The notes under the pieces: generated by a model
Seen by the model: only the letters and a program-made list of their open reading frames with translations
Told to the model about the DNA's origin: nothing
The model's database searches: none
Position numbers and translations under genes: made by a program
Source: Halalkalibacter sp. APA_J-10(15)
GTDB lineage: Bacteria > Bacillota > Bacilli > Bacillales > Bacillaceae_D
Assembly: GCF_023017105.1 (NCBI RefSeq)
Contig: NZ_JALKEV010000009.1
Location: forward strand, 124,001-188,000
Length of the DNA stretch: 64,000 nt
Direction: 5' to 3'
Part shown: positions 55,679 to 63,922 of the stretch, piece after piece
Position numbering within the stretch: the stretch's first letter is position 1
Layout: every line of letters begins with the position of its first letter

Positions 55679-56329
55679 CTATTTGAAGCCATGTTCTACT
55701 AAGAAGCTGTCAGTTAATGATGAGTTGGGTCTTTTTGAATAACGTTTTGAAATAAAATGTTCAATATACTTTCCGACCATATCACACTCGATATTAACCA
55801 TGTTGCCAACGTTTTTGCGACCTATTGTTGTTTCATCTAACGTATGTGGAATAATCGAGATCGTAAAACTACCTTCGTCTACTGCGAAAATTGTCAAGCT
55901 CGTACCGTCAACTGTGACTGAACCCTTTTCAATCATATATCTTCGTAAGTTCTCAGAAACACCAATACGATAATAAACTGCGTTGTGGTCCTGCTTCTTA
56001 GAAAGAATTGTACCAGTACCATCTACATGACCTGAGACGAAATGGCCACCAAAACGTCCATTAGCGCTCATAGCTCGCTCTAAATTTACTTTCGATCCAT
56101 TCGTCATTCCTCTTAAACTTGTAGCTCTTACAGTCTCAGGCATTACGTCAACTTCGAATGATTGGTCTGTAAATTGAGTTACCGTTAAACAAACACCATT
56201 AACTGAAATACTGTCACCAAGCTGCACATCTTGCAAAACTGTTTTAGCTTGAATGGCCATCACCATCTCATCCCCTGATTGTCTAACATCTTTAATTGTT
56301 CCCACTTCTTCGATGATCCCTGTAAACAT
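55679..56329 (-). CDS. ribE: Riboflavin synthase alpha chain
   Basis: Dismutates two lumazines to riboflavin. The 216-aa product is a tandem of two lumazine-binding domains (about 1-97 and 98-195), starting MFTGIIEEVGT with GVCLTV in the first and GTSLTI in the second repeat. Lies one base after ribD; GGAGGG precedes the ATG. Confidence 0.97.
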   Translation of the reverse strand: MFTGIIEEVGTIKDVRQSGDEMVMAIQAKTVLQDVQLGDSISVNGVCLTVTQFTDQSFEVDVMPETVRATSLRGMTNGSKVNLERAMSANGRFGGHFVSGHVDGTGTILSKKQDHNAVYYRIGVSENLRRYMIEKGSVTVDGTSLTIFAVDEGSFTISIIPHTLDETTIGRKNVGNMVNIECDMVGKYIEHFISKRYSKRPNSSLTDSFLVEHGFK

Positions 56330-56330
56330 T

Positions 56331-57419
56331 TTAGTTTCCCTCCTTCAATCGAGAAATAATCTTAACATCGTCACCAACTCTAGAAACATCAATCATTTCA
56401 AGCACAAGTGCTTCCTCTACTTCTTGAAAGCCTTCTCCACCAATAGAGGTTGGAGCAAGTTTACCACCAAATAATTTAGGGGCAACATAAGTGATCACCT
56501 GATTGACAGCTCGCTCTTGCAAAAAGCTACCGTTAATCTCCGCACCACCTTCAACAAATACAGATAAAATTCCACGTTTCCCTAATTGCTGTAAGGTAGA
56601 TTTAATAGAAAAATCTTTTATACAAATGACCGTTACGCCCTGTTCTTCTAACTCCTTGCGTTTTTCAATTGGTGCTTGTTCTGTCGTTACAACCCAAGTA
56701 GGTGCTTCTTTATCTGTAACAAGCTTTGAATGAATTGGAAGTCGCAAATTCCGGTCTAAAACAACCCGGATAGGATTAATACCACCGTTTGGTAGTCTTG
56801 TCGTTAAGGATGGGTCATCTGCCAAAACAGTTCCAATTCCTACAAGTATCGCATCATGAGTATGTCGATATGTATGAACATCTAACCTTGCCTCTTCACT
56901 CGTAATCCATTTGCTTTTACCAGTTACGGTTGCAATTTTACCATCTAACGTAATAGCTGATTTTAACGTCACAAACGGGACCGCATATTTCATAAAATGA
57001 AAAAAGACATCATTTAATTGAATAGCTTCCTGCTTACATACACCTGTTATGACTTTAATCCCAGCTTGTTCTAAACGTTTAATACCTCTTCCAGAAACAG
57101 CTGGGTTGGGATCTACAGTAGCAATCACAGCTCGTTTAACCTTCTTCTCAATAATCAAATTTGCACAAGGTGGGGTCTTACCATAATGACTACATGGCTC
57201 GAGTGTGACATATATTGTCGCACCTTCTGCTTTATCACCTGCCATGCTTAATGCCTGAACTTCAGCATGACCTTCTCCAGCTTTTAAATGTGCCCCCATA
57301 CCGACAATCGCTCCATCTTTCACAACAACTGAGCCAACCATAGGATTAGGTGATGTTTGACCTTTTGTACTTTCAGCCAATTTCAAAGCTAATTTCATAT
57401 AGTCCTGATCATTCAACAT
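56331..57419 (-). CDS. ribD: Bifunctional riboflavin biosynthesis deaminase/reductase
   Basis: Deaminates and reduces the GTP-derived pyrimidine. In 362 aa: N-terminal CDA-like deaminase with H51, E53, C76 and C85 as zinc/catalytic residues (HAEVQAL and PCSHYGKTPPC), and C-terminal reductase (about 150-360, SAITLDGKIA, FVEGGAEINGSF). Start is the ATG at 57419 with AGAGGTG upstream; a TTG one codon earlier is too close. First gene of the FMN-controlled operon. Confidence 0.96.
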   Translation of the reverse strand: MLNDQDYMKLALKLAESTKGQTSPNPMVGSVVVKDGAIVGMGAHLKAGEGHAEVQALSMAGDKAEGATIYVTLEPCSHYGKTPPCANLIIEKKVKRAVIATVDPNPAVSGRGIKRLEQAGIKVITGVCKQEAIQLNDVFFHFMKYAVPFVTLKSAITLDGKIATVTGKSKWITSEEARLDVHTYRHTHDAILVGIGTVLADDPSLTTRLPNGGINPIRVVLDRNLRLPIHSKLVTDKEAPTWVVTTEQAPIEKRKELEEQGVTVICIKDFSIKSTLQQLGKRGILSVFVEGGAEINGSFLQERAVNQVITYVAPKLFGGKLAPTSIGGEGFQEVEEALVLEMIDVSRVGDDVKIISRLKEGN

Positions 57420-57471
57420 CAATTCACCTCTCTTTTATCAGGAACTGCTTCTTAATTCTTACATTCCTACT

Positions 57472-57507
57472 AAAAAAAGCCCTAAGCAACATTGCTCAGG
57501 GCTTTTT
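57472..57507 (-). terminator. Regulatory terminator of the FMN leader
   Basis: AAAGCCCTGAGCAA and TTGCTTAGGGCTTT (minus strand) form a 14-bp stem with one mismatch, then T. It is between the FMN aptamer and ribD. Confidence 0.88.
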
Positions 57508-57617
57508 AAGAGATCACGAAATAAACGTCAAAATGTTTATTTTTTGACGAGGACAGTTAAAAAAAGGTATACCTCCCCCTCTATAAAAAAGGGGTATGAA
57601 TCCTTTTCTACTGCTTC

Positions 57618-57768
57618 GCTCCTTCTCCCATCCAGACTTTCACTGTCGGTCCCGGATTTGCACCAGGTCCACCGACTTCAAATACATGAAGCCGGGTCAC
57701 GGACTAAGAAGTGAATGATTCACTTTCATCACCGCCGGTAGGGATTTTCACCCTGCCCCGAAGGAATA
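57618..57768 (-). promoter_or_regulatory. FMN riboswitch (RFN element)
   Basis: Minus strand keeps the RFN core: CCTTCGGGGCAGGGTGAAAATCCC written in parts as TTCGGGGCAGGG and GTGAAAATCCC, then CCGGCGGTGATG, AGCCGTGACCCGG-like segment around CGTGACCCGGCTTC, GGATTTGGTGCAAATCC-like loop and AGTCTGGATGGGAGAAGGA. FMN binding prevents rib expression through the terminator downstream. Confidence 0.97.
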
Positions 57769-57783
57769 TTTATACAATTAGGA

Positions 57784-57802
57784 ATTCAAACATAGTTTGA
57801 AT
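57784..57802. repeat. Short perfect palindrome in the rib leader
   Basis: ATTCAAAC and GTTTGAAT pair around ATA. It is in the first transcribed bases, before the FMN aptamer, so it is a 5' RNA hairpin or a DNA operator. Confidence 0.6.
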
Positions 57803-57808
57803 AATCGA

Positions 57809-57837
57809 ATCATACCACTTAAATTTCAAGAAATCAA
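57809..57837 (-). promoter_or_regulatory. Sigma-A promoter of the rib operon
   Basis: Minus strand TTGATT and TATGAT, 17 bases apart, about 40 bases before the RFN element. Confidence 0.7.
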
Positions 57838-57885
57838 GAAATTTAACTCGACGGTCTTCATATAAATCCTGCTCCTAATATGACG

Positions 57886-58992
57886 TTATTCTTCAAGTAA
57901 AGATAATATTCTCTGGACAATATTATTCGCAGCATTAGGCTGCTTCAATTTACGAGCACTGTCTCTCATTTCCATTGAAAACTCATTTTCATACAAGACT
58001 TGTTTTAGTATTGCGGGTATATCTTTCTTATTATTAGCCTTCTTTGCAGCACCTACGTTAATAAGAAATTCAGCATTTTGCTCTTCATGCCCTGGCACAG
58101 GGTTATAAATAACGATTGGTGTTTCACAAGCTAGCGATTCAGCCATTGTCAATCCTCCTGCTTTAGAAAATATCGCATCGCTTGCTTTTAAATACAGTAA
58201 AAAATCATCCGTAAATTCTATTATGTTAATGTCATGTTTACTTTCAATAACTTCTATTTCCTTTTTCATTCTTCTATTATGACCAATCATACATAACAAT
58301 TGAATGGGCTCTTCCAATGTATTTAAGGATGTAATCGCTTCTGTGTAATTCGTTAACCCCATACCTCCTCCAGCGATTAATAACACCTTTCTATTCTCAC
58401 ATATGCCCAAACGCTGTCTGCTGTCATATTTAGTTTTGTTCAATGACATATGACTTTTTATAGGTATTCCCATCGTAAAAAAGAGGTCTTCCTTTACATT
58501 ATGGCGTCTCGCAAACTCTGACACGTTAGGATCTATTGTGAAATAAGCATCTATCTCTGGTCGGATATAAGCAGGGTGCAAAACAAAATCTGTAATGACT
58601 GTATAAAAAGGTACCTTTAACTGTCTTTGTTTTTTTAGTTGAGCTAAAAAAGCTGTTACAAAAGGATGAGTTGAAATCATAAAAGAACAGGATGAATGTT
58701 TCACGATATGATGTAATTGTCTAATAAATAACCTAGCAAACTGGTCTAAAAACAAATATAGTGGTACTTTTTCAGCTCTAAAATAAATATTTTTCCATAT
58801 TAGAGGCTTCTTTTTCAATAAATGAAGATAACTTTTCAGCATACAACTATGAAGTACCGGACTTATTGAATAAAATGTATCTATAATTTTCGGTTGAAAT
58901 CCTTGTTTTTCAAGTTCGTGTTGGAGAGCCATGGCCGCTTGATTATGTCCATGCCCGATCGATGCAGAAAAGATTAGTGGTTGAGGCTTCAT
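57886..58992 (-). CDS. MGDG-synthase/UgtP-type glycosyltransferase
   Basis: 368-aa GT28-type enzyme: N-terminal MGDG_synth domain (SASIGHGHNQAAMALQHEL, about 5-170) and C-terminal UDP-sugar domain (about 190-360) with GGGMGL and the SKAGGLTMAESLACETPIV donor site. Relatives move glucose or galactose to diacylglycerol (glycolipids/LTA anchor). Substrate undecided; there are also MurG-like cousins. Start is the ATG at 58992 with AGAGGGG upstream; a GTG 11 codons earlier has no ribosome site. Confidence 0.88.
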   Translation of the reverse strand: MKPQPLIFSASIGHGHNQAAMALQHELEKQGFQPKIIDTFYSISPVLHSCMLKSYLHLLKKKPLIWKNIYFRAEKVPLYLFLDQFARLFIRQLHHIVKHSSCSFMISTHPFVTAFLAQLKKQRQLKVPFYTVITDFVLHPAYIRPEIDAYFTIDPNVSEFARRHNVKEDLFFTMGIPIKSHMSLNKTKYDSRQRLGICENRKVLLIAGGGMGLTNYTEAITSLNTLEEPIQLLCMIGHNRRMKKEIEVIESKHDINIIEFTDDFLLYLKASDAIFSKAGGLTMAESLACETPIVIYNPVPGHEEQNAEFLINVGAAKKANNKKDIPAILKQVLYENEFSMEMRDSARKLKQPNAANNIVQRILSLLEE

Positions 58993-59176
58993 ATTTATTT
59001 CCCCTCTTTCCAAGATGACTGACACTAGATGTATGATAGTTATTTTTTGAACGTTAGAGAGGAATCATTCATCGTTATGAAAAATGGTTCATTTAAACAT
59101 CTGTTTTTAAAATAAATTACATATTATTTCAATCATTTACCATACTATCTTTAAAATCAATGGAAGGATGAATGAA

Positions 59177-59341
59177 ATGCAAAAATCTATGCACACCTTC
59201 AAAGAAATTTTAAAGGAAATCATTCTAAATTTTGTTCAACAAGAGTATGAGCATTTATTTAGTCGAAATGTTAATAATAAAGAAGGGATAAACGAACCGA
59301 TAGATGATAATTGTTTTCTTATTATTAAGACTCCGAGCTAA
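59177..59341 (+). CDS. Hypothetical small protein (54 aa)
   Basis: 54-aa frame with AAGGATG before the ATG and a terminator 57 bases past the stop. Mixed charge, helical first half (FKEILKEIILNFVQQEYEHLF) and a loose tail. No family recognised. Being flanked by a clear terminator raises confidence. Confidence 0.5.
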   Translation: MQKSMHTFKEILKEIILNFVQQEYEHLFSRNVNNKEGINEPIDDNCFLIIKTPS

Positions 59342-59397
59342 AACATCGATTCTCTCTATTCAATTCTTCGATTTAAGGTGAACGATGTTGAACAAAG

Positions 59398-59455
59398 CCG
59401 TAAGTGAGGTATCTTATGCTGATGCATGACAGAACCTCACTATTCGGATTTTTCT
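59398..59455 (+). terminator. Terminator after the 54-aa gene
   Basis: AGTGAGGT and ACCTCACT form an eight-base-pair stem extended by CCG/CGG, followed by T5 on the plus strand. Confidence 0.6.
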
Positions 59456-59487
59456 TTCATGAAACTCTTTTTTACCATTACCCTTGA

Positions 59488-60372
59488 TTATACAATGTTC
59501 AATGCTCCCTCTTTAATTTCCATACGAATAGGACTTTCCGAAATAATTTCTCCATCACTTTGAACTAAAACAGGTTTATCCGAATGAATAAAAACTTCTT
59601 TACCGGTTAAGACTTGAACATTTCTATGTAGGACATGCGTTCCATTATAAGCTCGTACAAATAATCGTATCAATCCCCATTTACTTAGTCCATGAACGAT
59701 ACAAATATTTAAAAGGCCGTCATTATTAACCGCTTGTGGACAAATACTTATTCCTCCCGCATAATTTGGTGCATTGGCAACTGCTACAAGCCAAACATCA
59801 GAAAGAGCGAACTTCTCTCCATTAACGGTTAACGATATCTTCGTAGGTTGATACGTTCTTAGAACTTCTAACATACTAACTACATAAGAAAAACCACCTA
59901 ATCCAAAATGATTCAACCAACTCTTATATTTAGCCTCATTTGCAGTCTGTGCGACTTTTCCGTCAAACCCAACTCCTGTAACGGTCAAACAATAACGTTG
60001 GCCTAAGTGAAGTAAATCGACTTTTTTTTGATCATGAGAGAAAACACGTAATAATGCTTTTCGATATTGTAAAGGAATACCTAAACAGCGTGCAAAATCA
60101 TTTCCTGATCCTGCAGGAATAACACCTAAAGGAATTTGTGTATACGCAAGTGCCGTTGCTACCTCATTAATCGTACCATCGCCACCTATCACGACAACGG
60201 CTTGTAACGAATGAGCTAGGAGCTCTTTTGCAATCTCGGTCGCGTGTCTTGGCCCTTTTGTAAAACGAACAACAAATGGTTTATTTTCTTCAGTCAATAC
60301 CCTTTCTACTTTCTTCCATACTCGATTCCCTCTTCCATTACCAGAAGCTTGATTCACAATGAATCCATACAT
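59488..60372 (-). CDS. Diacylglycerol kinase-like lipid kinase
   Basis: 294-aa soluble DAGK_cat protein of the YegS/DagK/BmrU type, which phosphorylates diacylglycerol or similar lipids. ATP and catalytic motifs VVIGGDGTINEV (about 61-72) and GSGNDFARCLGIP; Mg site segments VDLLHLG and SDGEIISESP. The B. subtilis DgkB (YerQ) is a possible equivalent, but several paralogues exist. GGAGGAG precedes the ATG. Confidence 0.9.
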   Translation of the reverse strand: MYGFIVNQASGNGRGNRVWKKVERVLTEENKPFVVRFTKGPRHATEIAKELLAHSLQAVVVIGGDGTINEVATALAYTQIPLGVIPAGSGNDFARCLGIPLQYRKALLRVFSHDQKKVDLLHLGQRYCLTVTGVGFDGKVAQTANEAKYKSWLNHFGLGGFSYVVSMLEVLRTYQPTKISLTVNGEKFALSDVWLVAVANAPNYAGGISICPQAVNNDGLLNICIVHGLSKWGLIRLFVRAYNGTHVLHRNVQVLTGKEVFIHSDKPVLVQSDGEIISESPIRMEIKEGALNIV

Positions 60373-60480
60373 GAGATGCTCCTCCTAAAAAAATCAAAGT
60401 CTAATCTAGTGTATATTTTCGGCTATTATTGAGAATATTATCCATATGGTAAGAAACTTAATAATGATGGAGGTTAAACA

Positions 60481-61572
60481 TTGAATACATTCACTTTCAG
60501 TAATATACCTAAAGATATATTTTCTAATTGGCTCATAGAAGGAATAAAACAGACCTTTTCTGCTAGAGGTTATACATCCTTAACGTCAACAGAAGAACAT
60601 ACAAAGCTTGTGTTCAATTTCGCTGATCCAAAAATGCCCGTTCCTTTTCGTAGAAATTCGCAAGGAACATTTGTCGTCTCAATTATTCAAACGGATCAAT
60701 ATCCTAAAGATATCCATAAGGAAGCATATCCTTATTTAGTTCGCACTCTTTCTAATCATTTAATGTATATTGTTCATAGTCAAAAAAGGATACATCTATA
60801 CTTTTTAACGCCTGAACAAGGTCTTTATACAATCACACACGATCGAAACGAATCAGAAGCTCGTTTTTTTCAGAAAGTATTCGATCGATTAGAACCATTA
60901 GCATCATCACAATTAATCATTAATAATGACTTTTATGAAAATCTACCCAAATCTTTATGGCATGGTGATGAAATAACCAATTCTTTAAGTCGTTCAGGAG
61001 AAAAGTTAGCGAAAATGAATCTCTTACCTGCCCCGTTCCCATTAGAGGAAGTGTTATCACACAGAGATATGAGGCATTTAAAGAAGTTATATGGGATTGG
61101 TGGCTTAAGCTACGGTAATTTAAGCGCGCGAAAAGACAGAGAAACATTTTGGATGAGTGCTAGTGGAATTGATAAGGCTAATATGAGAAATATTGGTCAA
61201 GACATTCTCTACATTTCCGGCTATGATCCAGAAAAAAAAGCAATGAAAGTTAGTATACCGCCAAACATTAAACCAAAGCGAGCATCAGTCGACGCCATTG
61301 AACATTGGATGATATATAAAGAGCACCCAAACGTAGGTGCTATCGTTCATATTCATGCTTGGATGGACGGTGTGCAAGCAACACAATTTAATTTCCCGTG
61401 TGGCACAATTGAGCTTGCGCAAACAGTAGCAGATCTCGTTAAACAATCAACTGATCCAACACGTGCAGTTATTGGATTAAAAAACCATGGTTTGACTATT
61501 ACTGGGAGAAGCCTTGAAGATATATTCGAGCGAATTGAAGGTAAGGTGCTCCCGCAAGTACCAATGCTTTAA
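60481..61572 (+). CDS. Class II aldolase/adducin-domain protein with extra N-terminal domain
   Basis: 363 aa in two parts. Residues 1-165 are an unrecognised alpha/beta domain (FNFADPKMPVPFRR, LVRTLSNHLMYIVHS). Residues 175-355 are a class II aldolase fold: GLSYGNLSARK, FWMSASGIDK, the metal histidine pair in VHIHAW and NHGLT near the C terminus. Family members are aldolases, epimerases or dehydratases on sugar phosphates. TTG start with GGAGGT six bases before. The Zn-dehydrogenase gene follows, 37 bases on, so the pair may form a two-step sugar or polyol route. Confidence 0.82.
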   Translation: MNTFTFSNIPKDIFSNWLIEGIKQTFSARGYTSLTSTEEHTKLVFNFADPKMPVPFRRNSQGTFVVSIIQTDQYPKDIHKEAYPYLVRTLSNHLMYIVHSQKRIHLYFLTPEQGLYTITHDRNESEARFFQKVFDRLEPLASSQLIINNDFYENLPKSLWHGDEITNSLSRSGEKLAKMNLLPAPFPLEEVLSHRDMRHLKKLYGIGGLSYGNLSARKDRETFWMSASGIDKANMRNIGQDILYISGYDPEKKAMKVSIPPNIKPKRASVDAIEHWMIYKEHPNVGAIVHIHAWMDGVQATQFNFPCGTIELAQTVADLVKQSTDPTRAVIGLKNHGLTITGRSLEDIFERIEGKVLPQVPML

Positions 61573-61609
61573 CTATAACTAACTTTATATGAGAAAAGCA
61601 GGTGTGACC

Positions 61610-62839
61610 ATGAAAGCACTACAATTCGATCTAAACATTCCAAAATACGTATTTTCTAAAGCGATCGGAAAAATGAACTCAGCGCTTTTTATTGATTCTC
61701 CCTTTTCCTGTCTCCAGCTGAAGGATTTAGAAAGACCCAAATTACCAAATAATGACTGGGTTGAAGTAAAAATAAAGTACGGAGGAATTTGTGGAAGCGA
61801 CCTTAATTTAATCTATTTAAATGACAGTCCATCCACCTCACCATTCGTCTCCTTTCCTTTTACGATGGGACATGAGCTGGTCGGAACTATTTCTAAAGTT
61901 GGTACGAACGTTGAAAATATCTCGAATGGTCAACGTGTCGTTATTGACCCTGTTCTATCTTGTGAGGCGAGAAACATAGCACCAAGCTGTGAGGAATGCA
62001 GTAAAGGTAATTATAATCTGTGTGAGCATATGAATAATGGCATTATTTCTCCAGGGTTATTAACTGGCACTTGTAAAGATACTGGTGGTAGCTGGGGAGG
62101 TTATCTTGTCGCCCATAAAAGCCAAATTATTGCTCTGCCTGATACGATTAATGATGAGAATGGTATATTAATTGAACCATTCAGTTGCGCCTTACATGCG
62201 GTTCTACGTAATAAACCAAAAGTAACTGATACAGTAATCGTTATTGGCGCAGGAGTGATTGGATTATGTGTCATTGCTGCCATTCGAGCATTAAAGATTA
62301 ACTGTAAAATAATCACGCTCGTTAAACATCCATTCCAAGCTGAATTAGCTAATCATTTCGGCTCAAATGAGGTAGTCTTTCTGTCACGTCAACATGATTA
62401 CATTTATAAAGCTGCAAAGTCATGTGATGCGACTGTTTTAAAACCAATTATAGGTAGTCCCATTGTGAATGGTGGAGCTGATATAATATACGAATGCGCT
62501 GGAAACCCCAAAAGTTTACAGGATTCGTTTCGTTTCGCTCGAAAGGGAGGTAAAGTGGTTCTCATTGGCTTGGCTAGCTTCATAGAGAAATTAGATATGA
62601 CGATGATTTGGCTCAATGAACTCGAAATAAAAGGGAGCTTTGCTTATAGTAGTGACTCTTTTCAAGGGAAACAACGGAAAACATTAGAGATCGCTGTAGA
62701 ATTATTGAAAACGAATGAGTTAGATTTGTCTCCTTTACTTACCCACAAATTTCCTTTAGAGAACTACCGCGAAGCATTGTTCACCGCTGGGAATAAACAT
62801 AAAGAAAAAGCGGTTAAAGTCGTATTTGAACCAAGTTAA
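61610..62839 (+). CDS. Zinc-dependent medium-chain alcohol dehydrogenase
   Basis: 409-aa MDR enzyme. Catalytic zinc ligands lie in GGICGSD and MGHELVG; structural zinc ligands in an extended cysteine loop (CEARNIAPSCEEC and NLCEH). NAD(P) motif VIGAGVIGLCVI (about 215-226). It resembles threonine/sorbitol/alcohol dehydrogenases, but the structural zinc loop is longer. The ATG at 61610 has AGGTG five bases before; an ATG seven codons earlier lacks a site. Likely co-transcribed with the aldolase-like gene. Confidence 0.88.
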   Translation: MKALQFDLNIPKYVFSKAIGKMNSALFIDSPFSCLQLKDLERPKLPNNDWVEVKIKYGGICGSDLNLIYLNDSPSTSPFVSFPFTMGHELVGTISKVGTNVENISNGQRVVIDPVLSCEARNIAPSCEECSKGNYNLCEHMNNGIISPGLLTGTCKDTGGSWGGYLVAHKSQIIALPDTINDENGILIEPFSCALHAVLRNKPKVTDTVIVIGAGVIGLCVIAAIRALKINCKIITLVKHPFQAELANHFGSNEVVFLSRQHDYIYKAAKSCDATVLKPIIGSPIVNGGADIIYECAGNPKSLQDSFRFARKGGKVVLIGLASFIEKLDMTMIWLNELEIKGSFAYSSDSFQGKQRKTLEIAVELLKTNELDLSPLLTHKFPLENYREALFTAGNKHKEKAVKVVFEPS

Positions 62840-62856
62840 ACAAAAAAGTACATATT

Positions 62857-63037
62857 AAAAACACTGAAAAAGTTTGATTTTAAATTTTTTTGGTGTTCTT
62901 TCAGCAATGTACGAAACCGTTGTCTGTATTGAAAGCTTGATACGAGCGGGTTTCTCGTATCAAGCGAGCAATGAGTGAAGCCATTGCTAATCAAATCAAA
63001 AACACTGAAAAAGTTTATTTGTACTTTTTCAGTGGTC
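62857..63037 (-). repeat. Dispersed three-hairpin repeat, full copy (reverse)
   Basis: Reverse-oriented copy of the element at 53234-53410. The central hairpin here is a perfect 12-bp stem (GCTTGATACGAG / CTCGTATCAAGC). It lies between the convergent dehydrogenase and Dabb genes. Confidence 0.85.
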
Positions 63038-63080
63038 TCTAACATATTAGCTTATTTAGCAGCATGTACTGTTTTTCACC

Positions 63081-63377
63081 CTAATCCACTTCAATATCAA
63101 CACCTATACTATCTATTTTACCAATTTCATTTATGTAAGATGCAACTGCTTTATGCTCAGCATTTATGGAATAAGCTTCTAATGATGCTTGATTTTGAAA
63201 ACGCACATTTAATATCACTTGATACTCTTGATTTCTTGGTGAAATATTACGGCCAGCTTGTAGATCAACAATTCCATCAAGATGATCTTTTAATGATTTA
63301 AAACGTTTAATAACCTCATTAAGTTGCTCTTCCGTCGTTTTGTCTGAAAATTGTAATAATACAGTGCGATTAATCAT
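63081..63377 (-). CDS. Dabb-family stress-responsive alpha/beta-barrel protein
   Basis: 98-aa dimeric ferredoxin-like fold protein of the Dabb family. Begins MINRTVLLQFSDKTTEEQL and has the conserved SLKDHLDGIVDLQAGRN and HKAVASYI (His) parts. Function of most members unknown. The ATG at 63377 has AAGGAG seven bases before; earlier in-frame ATGs lack such a site. Confidence 0.85.
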   Translation of the reverse strand: MINRTVLLQFSDKTTEEQLNEVIKRFKSLKDHLDGIVDLQAGRNISPRNQEYQVILNVRFQNQASLEAYSINAEHKAVASYINEIGKIDSIGVDIEVD

Positions 63378-63440
63378 ATACATTCTCCTTTTTATCTTCA
63401 ATACACTAAACATTTTACACAACTTTTTCAACAAGAGCTA

Positions 63441-63478
63441 CAAAAAAGTACCGAACGATATGTTCAGCACTCTTTTCA
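63441..63478 (-). terminator. Terminator after the proline-rich protein gene
   Basis: Arms AAAAGAGTGCTGAAC and GTTCGGTACTTTTTT (minus strand) pair with mismatches around ATATC, ending in T6. Confidence 0.6.
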
Positions 63479-63482
63479 ATGG

Positions 63483-63863
63483 TTATCTAAAAATAGCAGA
63501 CCCTAATTGGTAATACATCCATGGCCAAAAGCCAACGCCAGTACCTGGCTGACCTGGGAACCCTGGATATGGCGGGCGTGGTGGCTGTGGCTGCCACGGT
63601 CCCGGCGGGCGTCCTGGACGTGGTGGAACAGGTCCATAATAAGGGCTAACGCCAATCAAATCACTATTGTGAACTTGAATAAATTGCGGTTGATAACGAG
63701 GGGGAGCATACATAAACATCGACACCATGCCTGTACGGCGGTTGAAACCTGTAATATAGGCAACTACTTGGCCATATGTCGGAATAGAGGTTGTAACCCA
63801 CTGATTGACATATTGCGAAATAACTGTTGGTGGTAAATACTGAACGGATGGTCCTTCAAACAT
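63483..63863 (-). CDS. Proline-rich protein, likely spore coat associated
   Basis: 126 aa: a folded N-terminal part (about 1-72; conserved-looking TYGQVVAYITGFNRRTGMVSMF beta segment, written here in parts as TYGQVVAYITG and FNRRTGMVSMF) and a Pro/Gly/Tyr/Trp-rich tail (about 73-115; repeated PPRP, PPGP and PPYPGFPGQPG). No signal peptide. GGGAGGTAG precedes the ATG. A sigma-K-type promoter just upstream suggests late mother-cell, coat-stage synthesis. I do not recognise the family. Confidence 0.75.
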   Translation of the reverse strand: MFEGPSVQYLPPTVISQYVNQWVTTSIPTYGQVVAYITGFNRRTGMVSMFMYAPPRYQPQFIQVHNSDLIGVSPYYGPVPPRPGRPPGPWQPQPPRPPYPGFPGQPGTGVGFWPWMYYQLGSAIFR

Positions 63864-63893
63864 TAAACTACCTCCCTTGAAAGCTTTTCACGT

Positions 63894-63922
63894 TAGTATA
63901 TGGAAGTCATGAGGTATAGGTG
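63894..63922 (-). promoter_or_regulatory. Sigma-K-type promoter
   Basis: Minus strand CACC, 16 bases, CATATACTA: an exact fit to the sigma-K pattern (mACm and CATANNNTA), about 30 bases before the proline-rich gene. The remaining 78 bases to the window end show nothing. Confidence 0.65.
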
